Of a stretch of 64,000 nucleotides of DNA, positions 16,908 to 25,205 are shown one piece after another (positions within the stretch are counted from its first letter, which is position 1; the number at the start of each line of letters is the position of its first letter). The notes below the pieces were generated by a model. That model made no database searches, was not told where the DNA came from, and was given only the letters and a program-made list of their open reading frames with translations. Origin of the DNA: CAZGDB01 sp964524705 (GTDB lineage Bacteria; Pseudomonadota; Gammaproteobacteria; Berkiellales; Berkiellaceae). The stretch spans positions 1-64,000 of the forward strand of contig CAZGDB010000004.1 of NCBI GenBank assembly GCA_964524705.1, given 5' to 3'. The translations under genes were made by a program, and so were the position numbers.

Positions 16908-18404
16908 TTAGTAGCTGTGTTGTGCAATTTGCTTCTTATACTCAGTGCTTAAAGCTTTTACGGCATAAACCCATAAAATCATAATCACAAAGAAGATGGA
17001 TGCAAAATACGGTGTTGCTTCTGCAAACGTATACGTTGGTAACAACATAAAGAACGTAGACTGGATAATGCCGCCTCCGGATTTACCAAAACGCGCACCC
17101 ACAACGTCCACTGCTGCTTTACCTTTACTCTTGAGTTCATCATCCAACGGGATGTAGGCCATCTCTTTGGTAGAGTCAAACAAGGAATACTTTGTTGCTT
17201 TACTTAAAACATTTTGAATCATACCCACTACTACGGCCATCGCTAAAGGACCAGAAGCAAATAAACCAGTTAAGTAGAGCGCCAACACGTCATCAAATAA
17301 TACAAACCCGAAGAATGCGATACCGGTTAATAGAATCATAATCGGTGTCAACATCGCAGCTACGCCCCAAGTTACACGTCTTAAGATATTACTTCCGACG
17401 ATCATAAACAAGATAGCTGCACCACCCTGCCATGCTTGGAACCAAGCCATGTACATGGTGTATTCTTCTTTAGTAGGATAAAGCTCTTTAATTTTCGCTT
17501 TCCAAACACCTTCCACTAAGTTAATGGACACGCCATAAGCGATTACTAATAGTACGATCAACCCTAGGTACTTAGAAGAGAAGATTAACTTAAAGCTTTC
17601 ACTCAAAGATAACTTTGCTTTACTCTTCTTGGTCTTCCCGCCTGCTGGACTATAAAGTGCAGGATCAGTTAACACATGCTTGTTAATCCAGGCATATAAA
17701 CCAATCACAATCAGACCACTGAAGATTACAATCAGCAATACAGGAATAAACTTCAACTCTTCTGCCACAAAATGTGCATCTTTATGCAAGAAAGTAGTCA
17801 AAATCAGTGCTGTCAACGGTAATGCAAAGTTGCCTAACAAGCCAAACATAGAATAGAAACGTTTAGCTTCTTCAGTTTTGGTGATCTGATTTGCAAACTG
17901 CCAGAACAGCAAACTTAACATCATACTGCCCCAAAGTTCTGCAAACACATAAAACGTTGCATAACTCCAATGACCCGCTACTTTAATAAACCATTGAAAA
18001 GTAGGATACGCCTCTGACCATTGTGCGATCACAGTAGGATTAGGGTGCACTAATTCAGGATTGGGATATAAAAAGAATGCAAAAAATGCAAAATAAGCCA
18101 AGAAGAAAGACGTAACTGCGTAGAATACCTTTTGCATACTCATCATGTTACAAAGCTTGGCATACAAGACCATAGCAACCACTGCCATAGGTAACACTGC
18201 ATAAGTTTTTAGGAAGCTAATGGATTCAGGACCAATAGCGGTTACAACAAATCCATCTTTAATGGAACGTAACATAGAATAATTTAATAAAATGCAGAAC
18301 ATCATTGCGGCCATCGGCAAGAATTTCTTATTCTCTTTCCATTCTATAGGCCAAAAGATTTTTCTGAGTTCTGCCATACAACGCTGCGTCTTCGATGCGG
18401 TCAT
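16908..18404 (-). CDS. tlcA: ATP/ADP translocase (Tlc/NTT family)
   Basis: 498 residues and about 12 membrane segments. Characteristic family blocks are IFWPIEWKENKKFLPM and LLNYSMLRSIKDGFVVT at the N-terminus and YSLFDSTKEMAYIPLDDELK-SKGKAAVDVVGARFGKSGG near the C-terminus. Members exchange host ATP for bacterial ADP, or import nucleotides, across the inner membrane. They are known from Rickettsiales, Chlamydiae and a few intracellular gammaproteobacteria, so this gene is the best evidence here for an intracellular life. Whether it exchanges ATP/ADP or imports other nucleotides cannot be told from sequence alone. It is monocistronic, with a near-consensus promoter at 18455-18483 and a strong terminator. 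Confidence 0.95.
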   Translation of the reverse strand: MTASKTQRCMAELRKIFWPIEWKENKKFLPMAAMMFCILLNYSMLRSIKDGFVVTAIGPESISFLKTYAVLPMAVVAMVLYAKLCNMMSMQKVFYAVTSFFLAYFAFFAFFLYPNPELVHPNPTVIAQWSEAYPTFQWFIKVAGHWSYATFYVFAELWGSMMLSLLFWQFANQITKTEEAKRFYSMFGLLGNFALPLTALILTTFLHKDAHFVAEELKFIPVLLIVIFSGLIVIGLYAWINKHVLTDPALYSPAGGKTKKSKAKLSLSESFKLIFSSKYLGLIVLLVIAYGVSINLVEGVWKAKIKELYPTKEEYTMYMAWFQAWQGGAAILFMIVGSNILRRVTWGVAAMLTPIMILLTGIAFFGFVLFDDVLALYLTGLFASGPLAMAVVVGMIQNVLSKATKYSLFDSTKEMAYIPLDDELKSKGKAAVDVVGARFGKSGGGIIQSTFFMLLPTYTFAEATPYFASIFFVIMILWVYAVKALSTEYKKQIAQHSY

Positions 18405-18454
18405 GATCGTTTTTCTCTTTATTTAGGGGTTAAACATAGCTGTTAAGGTTCCAA

Positions 18455-18483
18455 CTTATACGCCCAACACACTAAAAAGTCAA
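18455..18483 (-). promoter_or_regulatory. Strong sigma-70 promoter of the ATP/ADP translocase gene
   Basis: On the minus strand TTGACT (rc of 18478-18483), a 17-base spacer and TATAAG (rc of 18455-18460). Each hexamer matches 5 of 6. The predicted start is about 45 bases before the ATG at 18404, with an AAAGAG ribosome site in between. Confidence 0.75.
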
Positions 18484-18540
18484 GCCTAACAACTCAAATT
18501 TTTAGGTTAGCAACTTCTGTTTTGTTATTTGATAAACTAA

Positions 18541-19032
18541 TTATACAGCTAAAAGTGGTAAATATTCCGGTGTATGTTGTACCAAAGCACAAAATTTTAA
18601 AAAATCCGTCGTTAATACCCCAATAGTTCTGTCATTTCTTAATGGATGGAAGTTAACGTACTCATATTCTAAAAATCCAGGATCCAACAAAAAACATATT
18701 TTCTGCTCTATGTCTTGCAGCAACCCAAAGGGGGTGACCGCACCCGGGAGCACGCCTAACAAGCGCAATAAATCGGGTGCACTGGCAAACGACAGTCCGC
18801 CTTTACCATACACTTTAGAAAGTGCCTTCAGGTTTAAAATCCGCTCCGCTAATAAGCTAACTAAAAAACATTGCCCTTTGCGGTCTTTTAAAAATAAATT
18901 TTTACTGCTGGCTCCTGGGATCTGTGCCTCAAACGCTGCTGCATCTGCGACTGTAAAAAAAGGCGCGTGTTCATAAAGAACATACGGTAATTGATGTTGC
19001 TCTAAAAACGCCAATAAATCATCGTAATGCAT
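18541..19032 (-). CDS. Free-standing aminoacyl-tRNA editing protein (PrdX/ProXp type)
   Basis: 163 residues of the YbaK/INS superfamily, which hydrolyses mischarged tRNA, in this branch Ala-tRNA(Pro). The conserved segment SSKNLFLKDRKGQ carries the essential Lys, followed by LNLKALSKVYGKGGLSFA and a PGAVTPFGLL Gly-Pro loop. The N-terminal YVLYEHAPFFTVADA helix is typical of PrdX. It acts in the cytoplasm to protect proline codons from alanine. It lies 7 bases after kup in the same direction and is probably co-transcribed with it. Confidence 0.85.
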   Translation of the reverse strand: MHYDDLLAFLEQHQLPYVLYEHAPFFTVADAAAFEAQIPGASSKNLFLKDRKGQCFLVSLLAERILNLKALSKVYGKGGLSFASAPDLLRLLGVLPGAVTPFGLLQDIEQKICFLLDPGFLEYEYVNFHPLRNDRTIGVLTTDFLKFCALVQHTPEYLPLLAV

Positions 19033-19039
19033 ACCGTTA

Positions 19040-20899
19040 CTAAATTTTATATCTCACGCCTAATTCTATCACGGATTTATCAGGAATTTTATAAAACTCA
19101 TATGCCGCTAATGCATTTTTAGATAAAAAGATATACAACTGCTCTGCAAATCCTTTTAATATTGGGTGCGCAGAAGTCACAGCCACCCCATGACTTAAAT
19201 AAATAGAAATATCTTCTGTGCGTTGCAACAAGCCTTGTTTATATGCACAGGCAATAATTTTATTCAAATTCGGAATTTGTTTAAACCCAAACCGTGCTGT
19301 AAGCACAAAAGTATGATCATTAATCACTTCAATGCTAAAGCTTTTTTTCTTAGAAATACGTGGTTTAGGACTTACCACAACAGACACAAACAATATTTTT
19401 TCATGTAATAATTTATTATGCTTTAACTGCACCAACAACGAACTCGGGACTTGATTAGGGTCTCTCGTCATAAAAATAGCTGTTCCTGGAATTTTCGCAT
19501 TATAACGTTGCTCATATTCATTCATGTAGGTAATCAAATTATTCTCTAAAATAGTGCGCTGTGCATATAATGCTTGTGTCCCACGATGCCAAACCCAAAT
19601 AAGATATAAAACACTTATTGTAATTAATACAGTAAACCAGGCACCTTCAAAGAATTTCGCAAAATTAGTTAATATAAACAATGTATCTAATAAAAACAGT
19701 GGTATAAAAACCATCATTAACCTTAATTTTGACCATTGCCATTCATAACGTGCCCACAAGTAAATCAAGATCGTCGTAATTAACATTACCCCAGAAATAC
19801 TAACCCCATAAGCAGTTGCTAAATTTGCTGATTGTTCAAAATGCCATACTGCTGTTATGGTTAACACATATAACAAATGACTAATAATGGGTACATAAAC
19901 TTGTCCAATTTGTCTATAAGAAGTATGAAGTACTTTCATGCGAGGTAAATGATTCAACATAATCGCTTGCCATGCTAATGAAAACACGCCTGAGATCACC
20001 GCTTGAGAGGCAATAATAGTGGCACATGTTGAAAGCATTAATAACGGATATAGTAAGGCTTCTGGTGCTAATAAATAAAAAGGGTTCGCAATAGCAGTAG
20101 GATTATCTAACAACAATGCACCTTGTCCAAAATAATTCACGACCAAACAAGGAAACACAAAAAAGGTCCACGCACGCATAATCGCGGTTTTCCCAAAATG
20201 ACCCAGATCTGCATACAAAGCTTCACCACCCGTGACTACCAGAAAAACGCCTCCTAAGGTCCATACTGCAACCGTCGTATTCTCCACAAAAAAAGCATAG
20301 GCATAATAGGGATTTAAAGCAGATAACACTATGGGAGCGACAAAAATAGCGCATGCTCCTAAAATAGCTAAGGTATTAAACCAAACAATCATCACAGGTC
20401 CAAAATATAACCCTATCCGTCCACTGCCTTTTTTTTGAATCATAAACAGCAGCGTTAAAACACCAATGGCTAATAATGGGATATGTTGCGTCAATTGTGG
20501 AGAAACTAATTCCAGTCCTTCTAATGCACCTAATACTGAAATTGCAGGGGTGATCACCCCATCCCCAAAAAATAAAGCTGCACCTAATAATCCAAACAGT
20601 ACGGGCCACTGACTTTTCTTAAAATACTTTAGCCTACCAACTAAAGAGGAGAGTGCTAAAATGCCCCCTTCCCCTTGGTTATCCACCCTTAAAACCAAAT
20701 TTACATATTTTAGAGTGATGACTAAAAACAAAGTCCAAAAAAATAAACTTAGCAGACCTAAGATATTTCCAGGTGTCACAGAGAGTCCACCAATTAAAAA
20801 ACAGCTTTTCAGTGCATACAGGGGGCTCGTCCCAATATCACCATAAACAACGCCTAGCGCGCCTAAATATAAAGCAGTAGTAGGTTTTGGAGATTGCAT
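19040..20899 (-). CDS. kup: Low-affinity potassium transport protein Kup
   Basis: 619 residues, about 12 membrane segments followed by a soluble C-terminal domain of about 150 residues. The family signature GALGVVYGDIGTSPLYALKS is at the N-terminus; DNQGEGGILAL and FFGDGVITPAISVLGALEGL follow. Kup is a proton-coupled potassium importer of the inner membrane. It heads a likely two-gene unit with prdX. A GGAA sequence lies 9 bases before the ATG. Confidence 0.95.
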   Translation of the reverse strand: MQSPKPTTALYLGALGVVYGDIGTSPLYALKSCFLIGGLSVTPGNILGLLSLFFWTLFLVITLKYVNLVLRVDNQGEGGILALSSLVGRLKYFKKSQWPVLFGLLGAALFFGDGVITPAISVLGALEGLELVSPQLTQHIPLLAIGVLTLLFMIQKKGSGRIGLYFGPVMIVWFNTLAILGACAIFVAPIVLSALNPYYAYAFFVENTTVAVWTLGGVFLVVTGGEALYADLGHFGKTAIMRAWTFFVFPCLVVNYFGQGALLLDNPTAIANPFYLLAPEALLYPLLMLSTCATIIASQAVISGVFSLAWQAIMLNHLPRMKVLHTSYRQIGQVYVPIISHLLYVLTITAVWHFEQSANLATAYGVSISGVMLITTILIYLWARYEWQWSKLRLMMVFIPLFLLDTLFILTNFAKFFEGAWFTVLITISVLYLIWVWHRGTQALYAQRTILENNLITYMNEYEQRYNAKIPGTAIFMTRDPNQVPSSLLVQLKHNKLLHEKILFVSVVVSPKPRISKKKSFSIEVINDHTFVLTARFGFKQIPNLNKIIACAYKQGLLQRTEDISIYLSHGVAVTSAHPILKGFAEQLYIFLSKNALAAYEFYKIPDKSVIELGVRYKI

Positions 20900-20934
20900 C
20901 CTGCACAGATTCCATAAAAACTCAGATTTTTAGC

Positions 20935-21876
20935 TTAAACCTGATCAAAAGAAAAAGCCAATGCTCTCTCTATACTAGGGAGTCCTAAATGTAACATGAA
21001 CATCCTATCTACCCCCATAGCTACACCACTGGTTAAAGGTAAATGTTCTAGTGCTGCTAATAATGCAGGATCAATTGGAATACTGGGTTTATGGGTTTGT
21101 ACTCTAAGTTGGTTATCAGCCCTAAAGCGTATCGCTTGTTCACTAGGATCTCTGAGCTCCTGAAACCCATTAGCCAACTCATAACCTTTATAATATAACT
21201 CAAAGCGCTGTGCGACCCATCCCTGTTCTTTGTGTACCAGTTCAGCTAAAACAGCTTGAGTTGGTGGATATTCAGTCAGAAATAACGGTGCATCCATTCC
21301 TAGTTGTGGTTCAATTTCTGATAACAACAATAACAATGCTTCATCTTTAGAAGCTAAAGGACCATCATAATGCGCATATTGAATAACCAAGGGTTTTAAA
21401 TCATCTAAAGTACAGCCTGCTGCTGAAATATGATAATACTGTTCAAAGATTGCTTCATACGTAACCGTAATAGCAGGTTTTGTCCCTAACAAAAATTGAC
21501 ATAAATCGTCCACTTCTTGCATGAGTGCTTCATAACCCCATTCCACACGATACCATTCTAAAATAGTAAATTCAGGATTATGACGACGCCCTTGTTCTTC
21601 TTGTCTAAATGCTGGACACAATTGATAAATACTACCACTACCGGCTGCTAATAATCGTTTCATAGCATATTCAGGAGAGGTTTGTAGATACCGTAAACTT
21701 CCGATACTTTGTACGACAAAAGGTTCTAAGTGTGGATCTGTCCCAGCATATCGTCCCAAAAGCGGGGTTTGCACTTCCCAAACATCTCTGGCTGCAAAAA
21801 AAGCACGGATGTTTGCTAAAAAAACAGCCCGTGCTTTTAAGGTTTCAATGCTAGCTGTCGGTTGCCAAGCGATCAT
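20935..21876 (-). CDS. epmA: EF-P--(R)-beta-lysine ligase
   Basis: 313 residues, the length of the GenX/PoxA/EpmA family: a lysyl-tRNA synthetase catalytic core without the anticodon-binding domain. Class II features are visible: FRQEEQGRRHNPEFTILEWY (motif 2), ELANGFQEL and the final GVAMGVDRMFML (motif 3). It attaches beta-lysine to Lys34 of EF-P. The start overlaps the stop of efp as a 4-base ATGA overlap, so substrate and modifying enzyme are co-translated. With epmB divergent just beyond efp, the complete modification pathway is here. Confidence 0.95.
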   Translation of the reverse strand: MIAWQPTASIETLKARAVFLANIRAFFAARDVWEVQTPLLGRYAGTDPHLEPFVVQSIGSLRYLQTSPEYAMKRLLAAGSGSIYQLCPAFRQEEQGRRHNPEFTILEWYRVEWGYEALMQEVDDLCQFLLGTKPAITVTYEAIFEQYYHISAAGCTLDDLKPLVIQYAHYDGPLASKDEALLLLLSEIEPQLGMDAPLFLTEYPPTQAVLAELVHKEQGWVAQRFELYYKGYELANGFQELRDPSEQAIRFRADNQLRVQTHKPSIPIDPALLAALEHLPLTSGVAMGVDRMFMLHLGLPSIERALAFSFDQV

Positions 21877-22442
21877 TCTTTAGCGCGTGAAATATAAGTT
21901 GCTGTCCGCGTGTCCACACGAATGAGCTCCCCAATTTGTACAAACAAAGGCACACGTACAACCGCACCAGTTTCCAAAGTTGCAGGTTTCCCACCGCCAC
22001 CGGAAGTATCCCCTTTTAAACCAGGGTCTGTTTCTTTAATGGCTAACACCACAAAATTTGGGGGTTCAACGCACAATGGATTACCGTTAAATACAGTCAC
22101 CATGCACATATCTTGTTCTTTCAACCACTTTGCAGTTTCTCCAACGATCGCTGGAGTGATTTCATATTGTTCAAAACTTTCTTGATGCATAAAATGATAG
22201 ACAGCACCATCAAAGTATAAAAATTGCATTTCTAGATCTGCAATATCCGCAGCATCCACCACATCCCCAGACTTAAAAGTTTTTTCTAATACGCGACCTG
22301 TTTTGAGGTTACGCATTTTTACGCGATTAAACGCTTGGCCTTTCCCTGGTTTTACAAATTCATTTTCTATAATGTTGCAGGGATCCTGATCCATCATAAT
22401 TTTTAAACCCGGCTTAAATTCATTGGTACTGTAGGTTGCCAT
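21873..22442 (-). CDS. efp: Elongation factor P
   Basis: 189 residues with the three EF-P barrels. The modification loop reads KPGKGQAF with Lys34 at the expected position, consistent with beta-lysylation by EpmA and EpmB. EF-P relieves ribosome stalling at consecutive prolines. The C-terminal RVDTRTATYISRAKE has the SRAKE-like end. Its gene is immediately upstream of epmA and divergent from epmB across 79 bases. GAGGATCC lies just before the ATG. Confidence 0.97.
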   Translation of the reverse strand: MATYSTNEFKPGLKIMMDQDPCNIIENEFVKPGKGQAFNRVKMRNLKTGRVLEKTFKSGDVVDAADIADLEMQFLYFDGAVYHFMHQESFEQYEITPAIVGETAKWLKEQDMCMVTVFNGNPLCVEPPNFVVLAIKETDPGLKGDTSGGGGKPATLETGAVVRVPLFVQIGELIRVDTRTATYISRAKE

Positions 22443-22471
22443 AGGATCCTCAAGTTATCTAACTAAAATTG

Positions 22472-22500
22472 TTACGTTTCTTACTAATCTACGCTATACT
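22472..22500 (+). promoter_or_regulatory. Candidate promoter of epmB
   Basis: TTACGT (22472-22477), a 17-base spacer and TATACT (22495-22500), about 20 bases before the ATG at 22522. The -10 is strong, the -35 matches 4 of 6. It lies in the short divergent gap to efp. Confidence 0.5.
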
Positions 22501-22521
22501 GGGCACGTTAGGAGAAAATTG

Positions 22522-23517
22522 ATGCCTATTATAACTAAAACCAAGGCACCTTGGCAAAAACTCATCCAAGATGTCATTACTGAGCCCGAGGTCTTACTGA
22601 CTGCCTTAGGCTTAAGGGACTTTCGTGAGGTTTTAGTACATTCTCCCTTTAAATTTAGAGTCCCGCGTCGATGGTTAGACTGCATTAAGCCAGGGGACCC
22701 CAATGACCCTGTTTTATTACAAATATTACCCCGCCCTCAAGAACAAGTTGCCTTGCCTGGTTTTACCCATGACCCCTTACAAGAACAGGAAGCGATTCCA
22801 GTGGCTGGGGTATTACATAAGTTTCCAAACCGGGTGTTATTAACGCTGACGGGGTCATGTGTCTTACATTGTCGTTATTGTTTTAGGCGAAATTTCCCGT
22901 ACACAGACAATACACCCAGTAAACAGCTCGGTCCTATCCTTGAATATTTAAAAAATCATCCTGAAATAACCGAGGTGATATTAAGTGGTGGAGATCCTTT
23001 ATCCTTATCCGATGATTATTTAGCCTTTGTACTCAAAGCGTTAGAAGACATTCCTTCTATTCGTTATTTACGTTTTCATACTCGATTACTGAGTATTATT
23101 CCAGAACGTGTGACTGATGAGTTAATACGTCTACTAACTGATGGTCGTTTCACAACCACCGTTGTCTTACATATGAATCATCCACAAGAAATCTTACCTG
23201 AACTAAAACCTGCTATTGCTCGATTACGTCAAGAAGCGGGGGTGCAAGTACTGTTACAATCTGTTTTATTAAAAGATATTAATGATTCTGTCGATACCCT
23301 AGTAGACCTGTATGAAGCCCTCTATCGTTGTGGTGTATTACCCTATTACTTACATTTACTGGATAAGGTCAGTGGTGCACATCATTTTGAAGTCACGCAA
23401 ACAGAAGCAAAAATTTTATATCAGGGTTTATTAAAGCGTTTACCTGGATTTTTAGTACCACGTTTTGTACAAGAAATCCCAAAACTGCCTCATAAACAAC
23501 CTTTATTTTTCGAATAA
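22522..23517 (+). CDS. epmB: EF-P lysine 2,3-aminomutase (radical SAM)
   Basis: 331 residues from the ATG at 22522, chosen because TTAGGAG lies 7 bases upstream; an in-frame TTG one codon earlier is less likely. EpmB converts lysine to (R)-beta-lysine for EpmA. The radical-SAM cluster motif is Cys113-x3-Cys117-x2-Cys120 within SCVLHCRYCFRR. ILSGGDPLSLSD binds S-adenosylmethionine, and PYYLHLLDKV.GAHHF is the PLP-associated region of the aminomutase family. The C-terminal LPGFLVPRFVQEIP is also typical. Divergent from efp-epmA. Confidence 0.95.
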   Translation: MPIITKTKAPWQKLIQDVITEPEVLLTALGLRDFREVLVHSPFKFRVPRRWLDCIKPGDPNDPVLLQILPRPQEQVALPGFTHDPLQEQEAIPVAGVLHKFPNRVLLTLTGSCVLHCRYCFRRNFPYTDNTPSKQLGPILEYLKNHPEITEVILSGGDPLSLSDDYLAFVLKALEDIPSIRYLRFHTRLLSIIPERVTDELIRLLTDGRFTTTVVLHMNHPQEILPELKPAIARLRQEAGVQVLLQSVLLKDINDSVDTLVDLYEALYRCGVLPYYLHLLDKVSGAHHFEVTQTEAKILYQGLLKRLPGFLVPRFVQEIPKLPHKQPLFFE

Positions 23518-23614
23518 ATCATCAACTCTCAATTATGACTAGTTATATGACTCTCACTAAGAGACTTGTTTCAAGCACAAAAATCTGTTAAAAAACGGGC
23601 TCCTGAATACATAA

Positions 23615-24187
23615 ATGGTATCCTCAATGAAACAAGAAGCTTTAGGTGACCTGCAAACTGAATATAGGACTGTTAAAAAAGCATTAAACTGCATAATTAA
23701 AAAACAAGCAGACCACTATTTTTCTGCTCAAACAGCAAAAGACACATTAGAAAAAACTACTATGAACGCGCATGTCAGCAAAGCACTTGACACGTTAAAG
23801 ACTAAACCGCTTGTAGCATTACCTCTTACAGAAACAGAAAATCAACAATTACGGGCCACACAAGATCTGATCAAAAACCTTACACAAAAATATCAGCACT
23901 CAACAAAAAAACATCATCAAGAGACCGTCGGACACTGTATAAATACGATCAGTAGGCAACTACAATCCCTACAAAAAATTCTCTCAGTTGGTTATGCAGA
24001 GTATTTAGCATGGGCAAAAACAGAACTCTCTGGCACAGTACACAAACACCGTGAAGCACTTGGCATCTCTGCCCCTGTGCACCCTGTCGTATATAGCAGC
24101 GCCCCCCTCTCTCATGAGCCTGCTCAAACATCAACAGGTCCAGCTCCAGGGAATATGCAAAACTGCAGTCTATACGGTAATTCCTAA
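23615..24187 (+). CDS. Hypothetical helical protein
   Basis: 190 residues, not recognised. The first 145 residues are predicted to be mostly helical and rich in Lys, Gln and Thr with heptad-like spacing (LKNLTQKYQ, ISRQLQSLQKIL); the last 45 are Pro/Ser/Ala-rich and probably disordered. No signal peptide or membrane segment. Met5 (23627) is an alternative start; neither has a good ribosome site. It follows epmB by about 100 bases. A helical body with a disordered tail is common among species-specific proteins and secreted effectors of intracellular bacteria, but nothing here proves export. Confidence 0.55.
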   Translation: MVSSMKQEALGDLQTEYRTVKKALNCIIKKQADHYFSAQTAKDTLEKTTMNAHVSKALDTLKTKPLVALPLTETENQQLRATQDLIKNLTQKYQHSTKKHHQETVGHCINTISRQLQSLQKILSVGYAEYLAWAKTELSGTVHKHREALGISAPVHPVVYSSAPLSHEPAQTSTGPAPGNMQNCSLYGNS

Positions 24188-24218
24188 ATAAGAGACACTA
24201 TGGTGTCCATTATTTTAC

Positions 24219-24249
24219 TTGCACGCGCCTAGGGGACCAATGCTATACT
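24219..24249 (+). promoter_or_regulatory. Candidate extended -10 promoter for the 24284 gene
   Basis: TTGCAC (24219-24224) and TGCTATACT, where TGC forms an extended -10 and TATACT is at 24244-24249. The spacer is 19 bases, long, but tolerated with a TGn extension. Confidence 0.45.
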
Positions 24250-24283
24250 TGAAAATATCGAGATAAGCAGGACGCCCCCCCCT

Positions 24284-24787
24284 ATGGCTACTTTAGAAGA
24301 TGAAACCGAACACCTGCAAACGGTGGCCTCTCTTGCCGATGCCCCGGAAGGTGAAGTGGTGCAAGCTGTAATTAAACGGCAACGTCTGATCCAAACGCGT
24401 TATTCTTTAGCTAAAAAAGATTTTTTAAGCCCTCAAGAAATTACTGAACTGGCTCAAGAAATCACAACCTTTAATAAACTAATTGCGCGAGTGATTGAAT
24501 CGTTTAACATCAGCTTACCTGAGGGTGCTTTAGAAAAATTAGCACAAGGACAAGTTTCCTTTAAAGCTATTCATCGTCTATTAGCAAAAGACCAGACCCA
24601 TAAAACAGGTCGCTATCAAGCCCTCTCTGATATTTTTGCACGTTTTGATAATGTACCTGTACAACAAGATGAAGATGATCTTGATTTACCAGAAAGCCCT
24701 ACTGCGCTGACCCAAAAGGATACCACCGTAGAAGCCACGCCAGAGGCAACACCTACTCAAAAACCAGACCCCTCACCTGAACGGTAA
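24284..24787 (+). CDS. Hypothetical acidic protein
   Basis: 167 residues, not recognised. A helical N-terminal part (residues 1-115, with LAQEITTFNKLIARVI and ALEKLAQGQVSFKAIHRLLA) is followed by a low-complexity acidic tail rich in Asp, Glu, Pro and Thr. No signal peptide. The start ATG is preceded directly by a run of eight C bases (24275-24282), with AGGA just before that run. It is separated from the preceding hypothetical gene by about 96 bases with its own candidate promoter. Confidence 0.6.
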   Translation: MATLEDETEHLQTVASLADAPEGEVVQAVIKRQRLIQTRYSLAKKDFLSPQEITELAQEITTFNKLIARVIESFNISLPEGALEKLAQGQVSFKAIHRLLAKDQTHKTGRYQALSDIFARFDNVPVQQDEDDLDLPESPTALTQKDTTVEATPEATPTQKPDPSPER

Positions 24788-25205
24788 AGCGCCGTTCACT
24801 GTCTTTTAGAGGCTGTTTTTTTGTGAAAACACCATAGTACAAAAAGTAATAAATAAGGATGAATCCCGAGAAGGGCTACAGCCTAATCCACCAGTATCAA
24901 ATCCCTGACTACTGTGCCTAACAGGCTCGTCAAAATCAACATCGCCCAAAAGAATCACGTTATTAAATCTCCTTAATTGCACCATATCATATGCAATTAC
25001 ACTTAAAATATGCTTCATTATTTAAATGACTATATGAATTATAAGTACTGATAACGATGGTGCAATTATAATGAATGACATAACTATCCCCAGGCAGAAA
25101 AACCACCCTTTTGGAATTTAAATCTTTAGCACAATTGACCGCTGTTGGAAAACTTACCAGAGTTGGTATAAGCCTACTCTTATCCAGTAGGCTTACCCTT
25201 CTGGC
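24788..25205. other. Gene-poor stretch between the 24284 gene and parC
   Basis: 418 bases without a convincing gene. It is AT-rich in its second half. The only clear structure is a perfect 10-bp inverted repeat, TAAGCCTACT (25169-25178) with AGTAGGCTTA (25186-25195), just beyond the parC stop. It lacks a clean T-run in either direction, so it may be a weak terminator for parC. Confidence 0.5.

Noticed and set aside
24806..25018. 70-codon minus-strand reading frame in the gap before parC
   Set aside because: No ribosome site, no recognised motif and no neighbour relation; not enough support to call a gene.
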